A program made the translations under genes and the position numbers. The notes under the pieces are model-generated. The model was not told the DNA's origin. It was given only the letters and a program-made list of their open reading frames with translations, and did not search any database. From RPQJ01 sp963778185 (GTDB taxonomy: Bacteria > Pseudomonadota > Gammaproteobacteria > Steroidobacterales > Steroidobacteraceae), in contig CAVZTF010000002.1 in assembly GCA_963778185.1 (NCBI GenBank), positions 62,001 to 126,000 of the forward strand: a DNA stretch of 64,000 bases, given 5' to 3'. Of the stretch, positions 17,001-27,555 are shown piece after piece; position 1 is the stretch's first letter; each line of letters starts with the position of its first letter.

Positions 17001-17649
17001 GCACCCCGCCGAGTTCATCCCCGCCGCCGAGCGCTTCAACCTGATGCCCGCCGTGGACCGCTGGGTGGTCCGCCAGGCCTGCCGCAAGCTGGTGTACCGC
17101 CGCCACGAGAGCGCCGGGCGCCTGCCCTTCACGCTCGCGATCAACATTTCCGCGACCACCCTCAACGACGAGCAGTTCCTCGACTTCGTGATCGCCGAGA
17201 TCGCCGCGGCCGACGTAGCCCCGGGTGCCCTGTGCTTCGAGCTCACCGAGGCCGCCGCGATGACGAGCCTCGCGGCGACCACGCATTTCATCACCGAGCT
17301 GCGCAGCCGCGGCTGCCGCTTCGCACTCGACGACTTCGGCATCGGCCTGTCGTCGTTTATGTTCCTCAAGAACCTGCCGGTCGACTTCCTGAAGATCGAC
17401 GGACAGTTCATGCACAACGTCACCCACGACCGCATCGACCGCAGCATGGTCGAGGCGATCGCACAGATCGGAGAGACGATGGGCATCCGCACCATCGCCG
17501 AGCGCGTCGACTCCGCCGAAGTGCTGGCGCGCCTCGCCGACATCGGCATCCAGTACGCCCAGGGCCACTACATCGGCGCGCCGCTGCCGGTCGAGATGCT
17601 CGACTCGCTGGTGTCCGCCGACGGTAACATCGTTCGCTTGCGGGCTTGA
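14083..17649 (+). CDS. Multi-PAS/GAF diguanylate cyclase-phosphodiesterase (GGDEF-EAL)
   Basis: The predicted protein has 1188 residues from GTG 14083. Domain order: N-terminal helical region (1-65), PAS (about 69-185), PAS (195-315), GAF (about 320-485), PAS (495-615), PAS with PAC (620-750), GGDEF (about 750-905) and EAL (about 925-1180). No membrane segment is visible, so it is a soluble sensor. The cyclase site is intact (RLGGDEFG, about 828-835) with an inhibitory I-site RTTD exactly five residues before it. In the EAL domain the signature reads ELL rather than EAL (about 959), while FELTEAAAM and DDFGIGLSSF are conserved, so phosphodiesterase activity is plausible. It makes or degrades c-di-GMP, which a riboswitch at 40.2 kb can read. 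Confidence 0.93.
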   Translation: MSLHPLLEQQFDDSRQDGGQLDLRKLLQAISDAYSDWDDERRGVVRSMKMLADETSAYTREVRESAATQLQVILDHVKDAILTVDGSGRVETLNTTGERVFGYDEEAVRGRRVDLLIPSLARRPQLREALEELSESLEDTQFDLAPHETKGRHRNGTLFDAELGVSKVRLDRREVFIVCLRDTTDRKLAEAAIRESEARYRTLVENAPEAIVVLDMDLGRFVECNDNAVRFFKMTREELLACGPEKVSAPEQADGAPSFGVSRGLLDRALAGETPCFEWLHRDALGHDIPCEVRLVRLPSSGRRLVRGSITDITERKRSELLAIGERRVFERITGNVNLPDTLESIAETAERVTPDAVCAVTLFDADANALSHVAGRHLPQQVARVIERLAVDPRNGSCAAAIYLQRQVIVAEISRDALWENLRTPALAAGLRACWSTPIRASDSRTLGTVAFYFRQPRSPLKRDFELMARLTALAGIAIERKRSEEALRTSEARYRGLFENVIEGVYRTGPGGRLESVNPALVRMLGFESAEELLAVPATREMYVDPAARDAIIELLERNGVVRNAEYQLRKRGGEVITVIENARVVRDADGSIMGYEGTLADITERKRAEVQLSEEKEKAQVTLQSIGDAVITSDAEGRIEYLNPVAEELTGWETREAAGRPVAEVFHVVSETTRQPVESPLLRCLREGRLVDLNEPTLLVNRRLQEISIQDSAAPIRDRGGRLIGAVMVFHDVSNERRLQRALAYQASHDALTGLINRREFESRLNDALQTAQQNESMSHVLMYLDLDQFKVVNDTCGHEAGDRLLKQVTSVLQTRIRTTDVLARLGGDEFGVLLQDCNLDTAQRIAENLRQAIRDFRFVWEDRVMNVGVSIGLAEINGRAESVAAVMSAADVACYSAKESGRNRVQTYKQGRAPERLREMQWVSRINRACEEDRLLLHCQPIVPIRAGVEKLRHFELLLRMHDESGMLVHPAEFIPAAERFNLMPAVDRWVVRQACRKLVYRRHESAGRLPFTLAINISATTLNDEQFLDFVIAEIAAADVAPGALCFELTEAAAMTSLAATTHFITELRSRGCRFALDDFGIGLSSFMFLKNLPVDFLKIDGQFMHNVTHDRIDRSMVEAIAQIGETMGIRTIAERVDSAEVLARLADIGIQYAQGHYIGAPLPVEMLDSLVSADGNIVRLRA

Positions 17650-17692
17650 GCCCGCGAGGCCGCGGGTCAGTCTTCCGCGACCCGGGCGGAAG
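17640..17692. terminator. Two hairpins between the convergent GGDEF/EAL and MBOAT genes
   Basis: GCGGGC-TTGA-GCCCGC (17640-17655) includes the GGDEF/EAL stop codon, and CTTCCGC-n7-GCGGAAG lies at 17672-17692. No T-tract follows, so intrinsic termination is doubtful; the hairpins may mark the joint where the MBOAT gene lost its 3' end. Confidence 0.35.
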
Positions 17693-19005
17693 CCGAGGTA
17701 AGTACCGACCCCAACCTTCGCCGCGACATCGAATACCCCACCGAGCTGCGCGGCGACGGCGTTCGGTATTGCCACACCATTGACTCCCGCCATGCCCGCG
17801 AGAATCCTCAGGGCGGCGGCGAGACTCTCTGCCCTGAAGAAGACCCATCCAACCACGACGGCGAGGAAGGTCACGGCCCAAGCCGCTGCCGACAATACCG
17901 CCGAATCGCGGCGCGACCGGATGTCGAGGCGGATCGTTGCACCCACCCAGAGTTGGTGCACCACGAGGTAGATGCCGTGCAGGCCTCCCCAAATGACAAA
18001 AGTCCAGCCCGCACCATGCCAGAGCCCGCCCAGCAGCATGGTAAGCATGAGGTTAATGTTTCTCCGTCTCGGTCCCGCGCGGTTCCCACCGAGCGGGATA
18101 TAGACGTAATCCCTGAGAAATCTGGACAACGTCATGTGCCAGCGACGCCAGAACTCTCCGATATTGGTGGCCTTGTAGGGCGAATTGAAGTTCAGTGGCA
18201 GGCGCACCCCAAAAAGCCTTGCGCCCCCGATGGCCATGTCAGAGTAACCGGAGAAATCAAAATAGAGCTGCATCGTGTAGGCGAGCGCGCCGCCCCACGC
18301 GACAAAGAAACTCGGTTCCTGCCCTGCCTGCGCTGCGGCGAACACCGGCGTCGCGTACTTCGCCACTCCATCGGCAAGCACCACCTTCTTGAACAGGCCT
18401 ATCGCGAAGAAGCTGCCGCCGATGCAGAGATTCGCGAGTTGCGGCCGCATCGCATCCCGCGACAGGAACTGCGGCAGCATCTCGCGGTGGTGAACGATCG
18501 GCCCGGCGATAAGCTGCGGAAAGAACGTAACGAACAACGCATAGTGCGTCGCCTTGTACTCCGACGTCAGCCCTCGGCGAGCATCGACGATGTAGGCGAT
18601 CTGCTGGAACGTGAAAAACGAGATGGCCAGCGGGAGCACGATCGAGGGCAGCGGCAGAGTCGCACCCGTCACGATGTTGACGTTTTCGACCGCGAACCGC
18701 GCGTACTTGAAGTATCCCAGCACTGCAAGATTCGCGATGACGCCAGCCGCCAGCAGCGCATCGGCCGTCCGTTCAGCCCCGACAGACCGGGCCGACGAGA
18801 TCCTGCCGCCGAGCATGAAGTTGCCCGCCATTGAAGCAAGCAGCAGCAGCAGGTAGATCGGGTTCCACCACCCGTAGAAGAACAGCGAGGCGAGCGTCAA
18901 CCAGGCCAGGGCCGACTCGGCCCCGCGTATGCGGGCGAGCACGAAATAGCCCAGCAGGGCCATCGGCAGGAAAGCGAGGATGAACTGGTACGAATTGAAC
19001 AGCAA
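17667..19005 (-). CDS. MBOAT-family O-acyltransferase (AlgI-like), 3' end missing
   Basis: The start TTG at 19005 has an AAGGAG 7 nt upstream and opens LLFNSYQFILAFLPMALLGY, the standard AlgI-type N-terminus. Many membrane segments follow, with signatures ISFFTFQQIAYIVD, FFPQLIAGPIVHHREMLPQF, DFSGYSDMAIGGARLFG, NIGEFWRRWHMTLSRFLRDY and catalytic His in LLGGLWHGAGWTF. These proteins acetylate polysaccharides across the inner membrane. Homology stops after GVFDVAAKVGVGTYL (about residue 440), 40-60 residues before a normal end. The frame has no stop of its own and continues antisense to the next gene; a TGA at 17667-17669 exists only in another frame. No AlgJ/AlgX-like partner is adjacent. Confidence 0.8.
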
Positions 19006-19078
19006 TGCCAGGCTCCTTGCGGCCTAAGAGTACGTACCGTCATTCCCGCCGACTGTGAACGGAGCCGCGCTTCCCGGA

Positions 19079-20907
<1,829 letters not shown>

Positions 20908-21018
20908 GTGGGGGGCGCCGGGGGAAAAAGGGCGCGGAGTATAGCGGATGGACCTTTGCGGCACGTCGCGTGTCGGGGTCACTGGCCCCACACCAGTCGA
21001 CGCTCAGTGCGAATGCGG

Positions 21019-21115
21019 CGCGTTTGCGTGGAAACGCGATCGATAATTCGCATCGAATATGTGTTATATCTTATTGTTTTAAATACACTTTAATATCTTA
21101 AAGGCGCATCCTAGC
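21019..21115. other. AT-rich intergenic segment upstream of typA
   Basis: The gap 20908-21117 contains a sharp AT-rich island (21056-21105, almost all A/T, including TTTTAAATACACTTTAATAT). Next to it are a 7-bp hairpin (CGCGTTT/AAACGCG, 21019-21038) and a palindrome ATTCG-cat-CGAAT (21046-21058). It is probably the typA promoter and 5' leader on the minus strand; no single sigma-70 pair stands out. Confidence 0.35.
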
Positions 21116-21117
21116 AA

Positions 21118-21792
21118 TCACTGCTTCGGCGGCGCTTTCGGCCCTCCCGTTTCGACCGCTGGCATGGACTCGATGGGCTGACCCGACGCGTCTTTGGCCG
21201 GAGCGGGTTTCTGCACGGCTGCAGGGACCGTTCCGACGACCACGGGCACCGAGAACGAACGCACCTCGGTCTGGACCTTGGAGATCATTCTCGCCGCGAG
21301 CCCTATGTAGTAGAGGCCGGACTCGTTTGCCTGGACCAGCACCTTGCCCTCGTACCGCTCGCCGGCCGTGACGTCATCGAACGACAGTGCGCCGCCGCTC
21401 ACGACCGTGAGGCCTTCCATGCCAGTCACCTCGACCTGCAGCGAGTCGGCCGGCACGCGCGGCACGAACACGAGGCTGATCTCGAAAGGCTTGCCGACGT
21501 CGGGCTTCACGAGGACGTCGTACTTGAGGTCCACCGGCGCCGTGGTCTTGCTGGTTACGACCGCGTTGGCCAGGCGCAGGTCCCGCTCTGCGGCGGCTGC
21601 AGCCGCCGTCGCATCCGCCGCCGATTCGGCTGCCGCCGGCCTGGCATCGCCCACCGCGGCCGGTCGCTCCTCGGCCGGCGCCTTGTCCGTCGTTGCAGCG
21701 GACTTCTCACCCTTGCCACCGCAGGCGGTGGCCAGCGCCGCGATCGCGACCAGTGCGAGGCTGCGTGTGAAGGCAGGAATGCTTGCTTTCAT
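21118..21792 (-). CDS. Predicted periplasmic lipoprotein of unknown function
   Basis: The predicted protein has 224 residues. The signal peptide ends in a lipobox LATAC (lipid Cys at about 24). An Ala/Glu/Asp-rich linker (about 25-75) follows, then a beta-rich domain (LKYDVLVKPDVGKPFEISLVF, LQVEVTGMEGLTVVSGG, GLYYIGLAARMIS) and a Pro/Lys-rich tail. The domain looks like an Ig-like or cohesin-like sandwich, but I recognise no family. It lies 12 nt downstream of the PKD metalloprotease gene on the same strand, so the two are probably one transcript. Confidence 0.7.
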   Translation of the reverse strand: MKASIPAFTRSLALVAIAALATACGGKGEKSAATTDKAPAEERPAAVGDARPAAAESAADATAAAAAAERDLRLANAVVTSKTTAPVDLKYDVLVKPDVGKPFEISLVFVPRVPADSLQVEVTGMEGLTVVSGGALSFDDVTAGERYEGKVLVQANESGLYYIGLAARMISKVQTEVRSFSVPVVVGTVPAAVQKPAPAKDASGQPIESMPAVETGGPKAPPKQ

Positions 21793-21804
21793 GTGCGTCG
21801 ATTC

Positions 21805-23801
21805 TCAACCGGTGATCGAAACGGTCATGCAGGTGCGCCCGCGTCGTGCAGCCCCTTCGGGGAGGACGTGACTGTACTCGTAAATCTCGAGCACATGGTC
21901 TCCTGCGGCCACGTTTGCATCGAGCTCCTCGGTTCGTGTGCCGGACAGGTCTCCGAACCACAGGCTGTTCGCTTGCGACAGGATGAAGTCCGGGTCGGGC
22001 GCCAGGCTGCCCGAGCAACCCGCATCCGTGCCCGGGCATGCAACTGTGACGGTGATCGTGCGTGCGCTCGGCACGTTGAAGCGCAGGAAGCGTCGGTTGC
22101 CCAGCTTGTTGTAGAAGCGATATCGCTGGCGTCGGTGCAGAGCCGAGCACTGTCGCCGTTCAGCGAGATGGTCGAGTAGACGGGCAGTACGATGTCCGGA
22201 TCCAGTCCGCCGTCGTGCGTCTCGTTCGTCGCGTAAGCGTCCATCCCCACGGCCACGATGTTGGACTCGGAAGCGACGCGCGCCTCGACCGCCGGCGCGG
22301 ACACGCCCGGCTGTTGCTTCACGGCCGTCAGGAACGAGAACAGGCTCGTGAGCGGGACGCCCTCGCGCAAGCTGTCGACCATGACGTCGTACATCGGCCC
22401 GAAGTCGAGCGACACGGCGTCGGCGTCGGCAGGGTCGTTTGCGGAGTCGAACAGGTCCCAGACGATGCGCTGCACCGAGCCTTCGCTGTACCAGCCCGGG
22501 TTCGGGAACTGATCGTTCTCCAGGCTGAAAATGACGTAGTCGTCGCCCTGCCCGACGCCGCCGGAGTCACGGTAGACCTCCGGCTGGTTCACGAGGCCGG
22601 TCATCACCATGGCCGAGAACGCGTTCGAGAAACCCTCGCTGAACGCGACGCGCATGTCGAGCAGCTCGGCCAACGAGTGGTCTCCGCCGACCGTGTCGGT
22701 GCGGCTCACGGCGTCCTCGAGATAGTGCTGGAACTCGTGCGCGAGCACGTGCTGGTCGAACTCGTCGGTGTCATCGTCGGCGTCGCCGAGGACGTAGATG
22801 CCCTGGAGGAAGCCACCGCCCGGCGCCGACTGATACAGAGTGGTGCCGATGTTGCCCGTCGCCGGGGAGCCGGTCGCCGCACGATTCTCCGTGCTCCAGA
22901 AGGCACTCAACGCGGGGAACTGCACCGCGCTGCCGCCGTTGCCGATGACGAACTGCGCCGAGGAGTACAGGGTGTCGAGGATCGCGAACGGTGCCGCGGC
23001 GCGAGGCCCGGAGTAGCCTGCGAAGCCCGACCAGCCGGTCGTCGCCGTCAGGTTGCGGGTCCAGTTCGTGACGCCCGTGTTGAACACCGCGCCGTCGAGC
23101 ACGTAGAGCGCGTTCGAGTTCGTATTGTTGAGCACGCGCAGGTCCCAGGTCGCGGGACGGGCCGGCGTACCCGCGAATCTCGACACGGCTTTCGCGCGGA
23201 CGCGCACGTCGGTGAGCAAGGGGGCGTCGAAGGAGTAGTCACCGTCCCCGTCCGTGGCCGTAGTAAGGAGCGCGGCCCCGCCTGCGGCGGGCAAGAGTTC
23301 GACCTCGATCTCGCGGGCCGGGGCCGCGTAGGTGTCGAGGTACTCCAGGCCCTCCCCGACCGCCGAGAACGGCACGCGCTCGAACATGATCTTGCCACTC
23401 ACCTGCACCGTGGTCGGGGGCGGGCCCACGGTGGCCGCCACCAGACGCGTCGTCGCGCCGGTCGCACCGGCGTTGTCGGTCACCGTCAAGGTGATCGTGA
23501 AGGTGTTCGCCGTCTGGTACGTGTGGGTGGTGCTGACGCCTGAGCCTGTTCCGCCGTCACCGAAAGTCCAGGCATAACTCGCGATGCTGCCGCCCGGGTC
23601 GGACGAGGCAGCGGCATTCACCGTGACCGTGAACGGCAACTGGCCGACATTCGGCGTGACCGTGAACGAGGCCGTGGGCGGAGTATTGGTGGGCGTACCG
23701 CCTCCATCGCCCCCGCCGCCGCAGCCCGCGAGAACGAGCACGGCCAGGACGAGTGCGCCCCAGGAGAGGAATCTGAATAGCGGTCGGTCGGCAATCGTCA
23801 C
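21805..23801 (-). CDS. PKD-domain zinc metalloprotease lipoprotein (one-base frameshift)
   Basis: I take GTG 23801 as the start because GGGGATT precedes it; GTG 23822 is possible. The lipobox is VLAGC (Cys about 27), followed by a Gly-rich linker. A PKD domain (about 40-125) contains ASSDPGGSIASYAWTFGDGG and TFTITLTVTDN. A central beta-rich region precedes a zincin motif HEFQH in QHVLAHEFQHYLED, with downstream VAFSEGFSNAFSAM giving a plausible third ligand. Near 22119 the frame breaks: one missing base (GATATCGC for GATTATCGC) separates LCTDASD from RFYNKLGNRRFLRF, and the true end is at 21805. Likely a surface-anchored protease. Confidence 0.78.
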
Positions 23802-23887
23802 GCGAATCCCCGGCGCATCCACAACGCGTCGAGGATACCAGAGGTGCCGGGGGTCGGGTTTGCCCGACCACCGACACCGTCAGGGGA

Positions 23888-25348
23888 TCAGGGGATGCCG
23901 ACGATGAACGGCACTTCGAAGGTGGTCCCACCTGCGTCGACCGCGACGCGGCCAAGCAGTGCGTTGCCGGAAACGAACACGTTGGTCTCGGCGGCCTGCA
24001 CCGTGAATCGCAGCCGATACGTGGGCAGGCTCAGGCTCAGTAGCCTGCCGACACTGCCGTAGAGCGGGATCAGTTGCTCTGCGTTCTCGGCGAACAGGAA
24101 GGCGCCGCCGGTCTGGTTCGCGAGATCGCCGAGCGCCTCGAAGTTCACGCTGTTCGACAGACCGATGGTAAAGACGCGCAGACTGTCCGCGTTCGCAGCC
24201 GCGATCGACTGCATGCGGACAGTACGGCACGGCATTCGGACCAGCGCAGTCCGTGTCGTCGCCATCCGTAAAGATGACGACGGCCTTCGCGATGCCGGCG
24301 GGCAACGAGGCATCGGTGACCACCTCTTCGCGCAGCAGGTCCAGCGCGGCGTACAGCGGAGTGCCGCCGCCCACGAGGTCGTCCAGCGAATCGAGCGTCG
24401 TGAAATACGAAGGCGCGTTCGAGACGGTACCCGAATCCCGGAACGGCTCGTACACCGTCAGGGGCTTGGTGGGGATCAGCGCCATCGTCGTGCTGTCGTT
24501 GGCAAACGCCGAGAGCAGCACCCGGTCGCCGCCGCCCAATCCTTCGAGGAACGCCTTCGCGGAGAAAAGGCGCGCACCGGTGGGGTCCGAACCGTTGATG
24601 CTGCGGCTCTGGTCGAGCATCAGGCCCGCCGCGTACGGCTGGGCCGGCGGCGCCGGGTATCAGCGTCGAGGCCTCCGGGGCCCCGGTCGCCGGGACGGGC
24701 GCGTAGGACTTGTCGTAGTCCGCCGCCGCGCCCGCGCACGCAGTCGATCAACGGGGCATTGGTGGCGTTCGGTGTACAGGCGCGCAGTGCGAAATCCGCC
24801 GCAGTCAGGGTCTGGATCGGGTTGGAACCGTTGTCCACGATCACCAGTTCGATCTCGAAGGTCATGGTCTGGCCATTGCCAGACGGGCTCGGCACGGCGC
24901 CGCGGGAGGTCAACGAGCCGCCAGCCGCGGATGTCGCCCGGTCGAGCGTGACAGCGAGATTGGTCGTCTGGTTGGCCGTCACCGTCGCGGGGACCGTGCG
25001 TGTCACGAACGTAGCGAGCGACACCTCGACGCTCGCTGCACCGGCCACGACGCCGCTGACCAATGCAACGCCTTGCGCGTCCGTCGTTCCCGTCCGGCTC
25101 GATGTTCCGACGGTTGCGCTTACCGTCGCGCCGGCCACCCGGACGCCGAAAGTGTCACTGACCGTGACCTGCAGGCTGCCGGTCGCTGGCGGGGGATTGC
25201 TTCCGCCACCACCCCCGCCGCCGCCACCGCCGCAGGCGGCGAGCCCGAGGCCGAGCACACCGACGATGAGTCCGCGGGCCAGGGCGCCAAGGGTAATGCG
25301 GGCGTCATGCCCTGTACGGGTCTCGACGGATCGAGGCTGGTGTTCCAT
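23888..25348 (-). CDS. vWA-domain lipoprotein (three frameshifts)
   Basis: Start ATG 25348 (MEHQPRSVETRTG) has GGAG 9 nt upstream. The lipobox LGLAAC is followed by a poly-Gly stretch, then a carboxypeptidase-regulatory-like beta domain (SLQVTVSDTFGVRVAGATVS). Next is a von Willebrand A domain with an intact MIDAS start DQSRS in MLDQSRSINGSDPTG, VVIFTDGDDTDC and LRVFTIGLSNSVNFEAL. The frame changes near 24728, 24660 and 24230; the pieces join into one sensible protein ending FEVPFIVGIP at 23888. Metal-dependent adhesion at the cell surface is the likely role. It neighbours the PKD metalloprotease, which has the same lipobox plus Gly-linker design. Confidence 0.75.
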
Positions 25349-25431
25349 CGCTGGAGTCTCCATGTTCTGTGGCGCAGCCCGGCGGCTTGGCGGCGTGAGC
25401 CCATTCTGCACGAAAACAGGGAGGTGCGGCA

Positions 25432-25444
25432 CTTATGACATAAG
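25432..25444. promoter_or_regulatory. Palindrome upstream of the vWA lipoprotein
   Basis: CTTATG-A-CATAAG is a perfect 6+1+6 palindrome about 85 nt upstream of the vWA start and about 40 nt past the galE stop. It could be a regulator site; no known operator is matched with confidence. Confidence 0.3.
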
Positions 25445-25482
25445 CGCCTGATGTCGCGGCATGGCCGCCGACCGGCAGGGAA

Positions 25483-26481
25483 TCAGTTGCGCTGCAACTC
25501 CGGGCGCTCGAGGAGCACCCGCTCCCAGGCAAGCTGAGACCGCACGATCTCCTCGAGATCGTCGAGCCGAGGCCGCCAGCTGAGCACCTCGCGCACCGCG
25601 TCGGCGCGCGCCACCAGCGACGGCGGGTCCCCGGCCCGTCTGGCGGACTCGACGACTTTGAGGGGCGTGCCGCTGACACGTTCGACCATGCGCAGCACCT
25701 CGCGGACACTGTAGCCGTGGCCGTATCCGCAGTTCAGTGTCACCGACTCTCCGCCGCCTCGCAGGTAGTCGAGTGCCCTCAGGTGCGCATCGGCGAGGTC
25801 CTCGACGTGTATGTAGTCGCGCACGCCGGTGCCGTCGGGGGTTGGATAGTCCGTGCCGAAGACCGCGACGCTCGGGCGGACACCCGCCGCATGCTGGCAG
25901 GCCACCTTGACCAGCAGCGTGGCGTTGGGCGCCGAGTGGCCGATTCGCCCGCCCGGATCGCTTCCGGCCACGTTGAAGTAGCGCAGCACAACGCTGCGCA
26001 GGTTCGTGGCGGCCGCGAGGTCGCGCAGCATCCACTCGCTCATCAGCTTCGACGTGCCGTAGGGATTGATCGGCGCGGTCACGGAGTGCTCGCTCGCGAG
26101 GCCACTGTCGGGGATACCGTAGACCGCCGCGGTCGACGAGAACACGAAGCGCGCGATCCCCCGGGCGGCGCAACACTCGAGGAGGTTGCGCGTGGCGCAG
26201 GTATTGTTGAGGTAGTACTTGAGGGGGTTCGAGACCGACTCGGGCACGATGGTGTGCGCCGCGAAATGCAGGACGGAGTCGACCTCGTGCTCCTCGAGCA
26301 GGCGCCCGACGAGCGCGCGGTCCGCGGTGTCGCCGACGACCAGAGGCGCCCCAAGCACGGCGCTGCGAAAGCCCGTCGAAAGGTTGTCGAGAACCACCAC
26401 TCGTTCGCCGCGCTCGACAAGCTGGCGCACCACGTGGCTGCCGATGTATCCGGCGCCGCCGGTCACGAGGACACTGCTCAT
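25483..26481 (-). CDS. galE: UDP-glucose 4-epimerase
   Basis: The predicted protein has 332 residues, the family length. It has the NAD-binding GGAGYIG (8-14), DNLSTG, SSTAAVYG (115-122) with the catalytic Ser/Thr, and Tyr141/Lys145 of the YxxxK motif (NPYGTSKLMSE). LRYFNVAGSDPGGRIGE-like and RDYIHVEDLADAHL stretches are typical of GalE. It interconverts UDP-glucose and UDP-galactose (or the N-acetyl forms) and so supplies precursors to the exopolysaccharide made by the genes to the right. It is monocistronic or leads into the vWA gene. Confidence 0.94.
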   Translation of the reverse strand: MSSVLVTGGAGYIGSHVVRQLVERGERVVVLDNLSTGFRSAVLGAPLVVGDTADRALVGRLLEEHEVDSVLHFAAHTIVPESVSNPLKYYLNNTCATRNLLECCAARGIARFVFSSTAAVYGIPDSGLASEHSVTAPINPYGTSKLMSEWMLRDLAAATNLRSVVLRYFNVAGSDPGGRIGHSAPNATLLVKVACQHAAGVRPSVAVFGTDYPTPDGTGVRDYIHVEDLADAHLRALDYLRGGGESVTLNCGYGHGYSVREVLRMVERVSGTPLKVVESARRAGDPPSLVARADAVREVLSWRPRLDDLEEIVRSQLAWERVLLERPELQRN

Positions 26482-26549
26482 GGGAAGAATGCTAGCAGCC
26501 TGTCCCGCCGCGATTTGAGACTTGCGTCCTGTCCCGCTACCGTGTCCGC

Positions 26550-27542
26550 GTGACCAAGGCAGGCCCCCACCCGTACTCCACCCTGACGCCGGACGTCGTC
26601 ATCAACGCGGTCGAATCGCTGGGCTACCGCAGTGATGGACGCGTGCTCGCGCTCAACAGCTACGAGAATCGCGTCTACCAGGTGGGCCTCGAGGATACCG
26701 CACCCCTGGTCGCCAAGTTCTATCGCCCCGGCCGCTGGCCCACCCCGGCCATCATCGAGGAGCACGAGTTTGCGCTCGCGCTCGCGGCAGCCGAGATCCC
26801 CGTCGTGCCGCCGATCGCGCACGAGGGCCGCACACTGTTCGAGGCCGCGGGGTTCCGCTACTGCGTGTATCGGCGCCAGGGCGGCCGCTGGCCGGAACTT
26901 GGCACGACCGCGGAGCGCGAGCAGATGGGGCGCTTCCTCGGCCGGATTCACGCGCTCGGTGCCGCGCGACGTTTCCATCACCGCCCGACGCTCGACTGGC
27001 GGGTGTTGGGCCGCGACTCCGCCGACTACCTGATGGCCGAACAGTGGCTTCCTCCGCACCTCGAGACGGCCTATTCGACACTGGTGCGCGACCTGCTCGC
27101 CGCAATTGAATCCCATTTCGTCTCGGTCACCCCGTACCGCAGGCTACGGCTGCACGGCGACTGCCATCCGGGCAACGTGCTCTGGACCGACGACGGACCC
27201 CACTTCGTCGACCTCGACGACTGCATGAGCGGACCGGCGGTCCAGGACCTCTGGATGCTCCTGTCCGGCAGCGGCCCCGAAATGCAGGCACAGCTTGCCG
27301 ACCTGCTCGCCGGCTACACGGCGTTCGCGGACTTCGACCATCGCGAGTTGCGGCTGATCGAGCCCCTGCGGACCCTGCGCCTGATGCACTACTCCGCCTG
27401 GCTTGCGCGCCGCTGGGAAGACCCGGCGTTTCCCCGCGCATTTCCGTGGTTCGAGGAGCCGAAGTACTGGGAGCAGCACGTGCTCAACCTGCGCGAACAG
27501 CTGTCCGCCATGTCCGAACCCCCGCTGCGGATGCGGGCCTGA
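26550..27542 (+). CDS. srkA: Serine/threonine protein kinase SrkA (YihE family)
   Basis: The predicted protein has 330 residues from GTG 26550. The APH-like kinase fold shows LNSYENRVYQVGLED (nucleotide loop), VAKFYRPGRW with the ATP-site Lys, the catalytic loop LRLHGDCHPGNVLW (about 200-213) and the metal-binding FVDLDDCMSGPAVQD. The C-terminal signature LMHYSAWLARRWEDP is specific for SrkA/YihE. In enterobacteria it counters stress-induced death through the Cpx pathway. It is followed after 13 nt by the histidine kinase gene, suggesting co-transcription. Confidence 0.94.
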   Translation: MTKAGPHPYSTLTPDVVINAVESLGYRSDGRVLALNSYENRVYQVGLEDTAPLVAKFYRPGRWPTPAIIEEHEFALALAAAEIPVVPPIAHEGRTLFEAAGFRYCVYRRQGGRWPELGTTAEREQMGRFLGRIHALGAARRFHHRPTLDWRVLGRDSADYLMAEQWLPPHLETAYSTLVRDLLAAIESHFVSVTPYRRLRLHGDCHPGNVLWTDDGPHFVDLDDCMSGPAVQDLWMLLSGSGPEMQAQLADLLAGYTAFADFDHRELRLIEPLRTLRLMHYSAWLARRWEDPAFPRAFPWFEEPKYWEQHVLNLREQLSAMSEPPLRMRA

Positions 27543-27555
27543 GCGACGACGACGC

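Noticed and set aside
12967..19005. A single 2012-residue protein on the minus strand
   Set aside because: Only its two ends match protein families (MBOAT; N-formylglutamate amidohydrolase). The middle is the antisense of the well-supported GGDEF/EAL gene.
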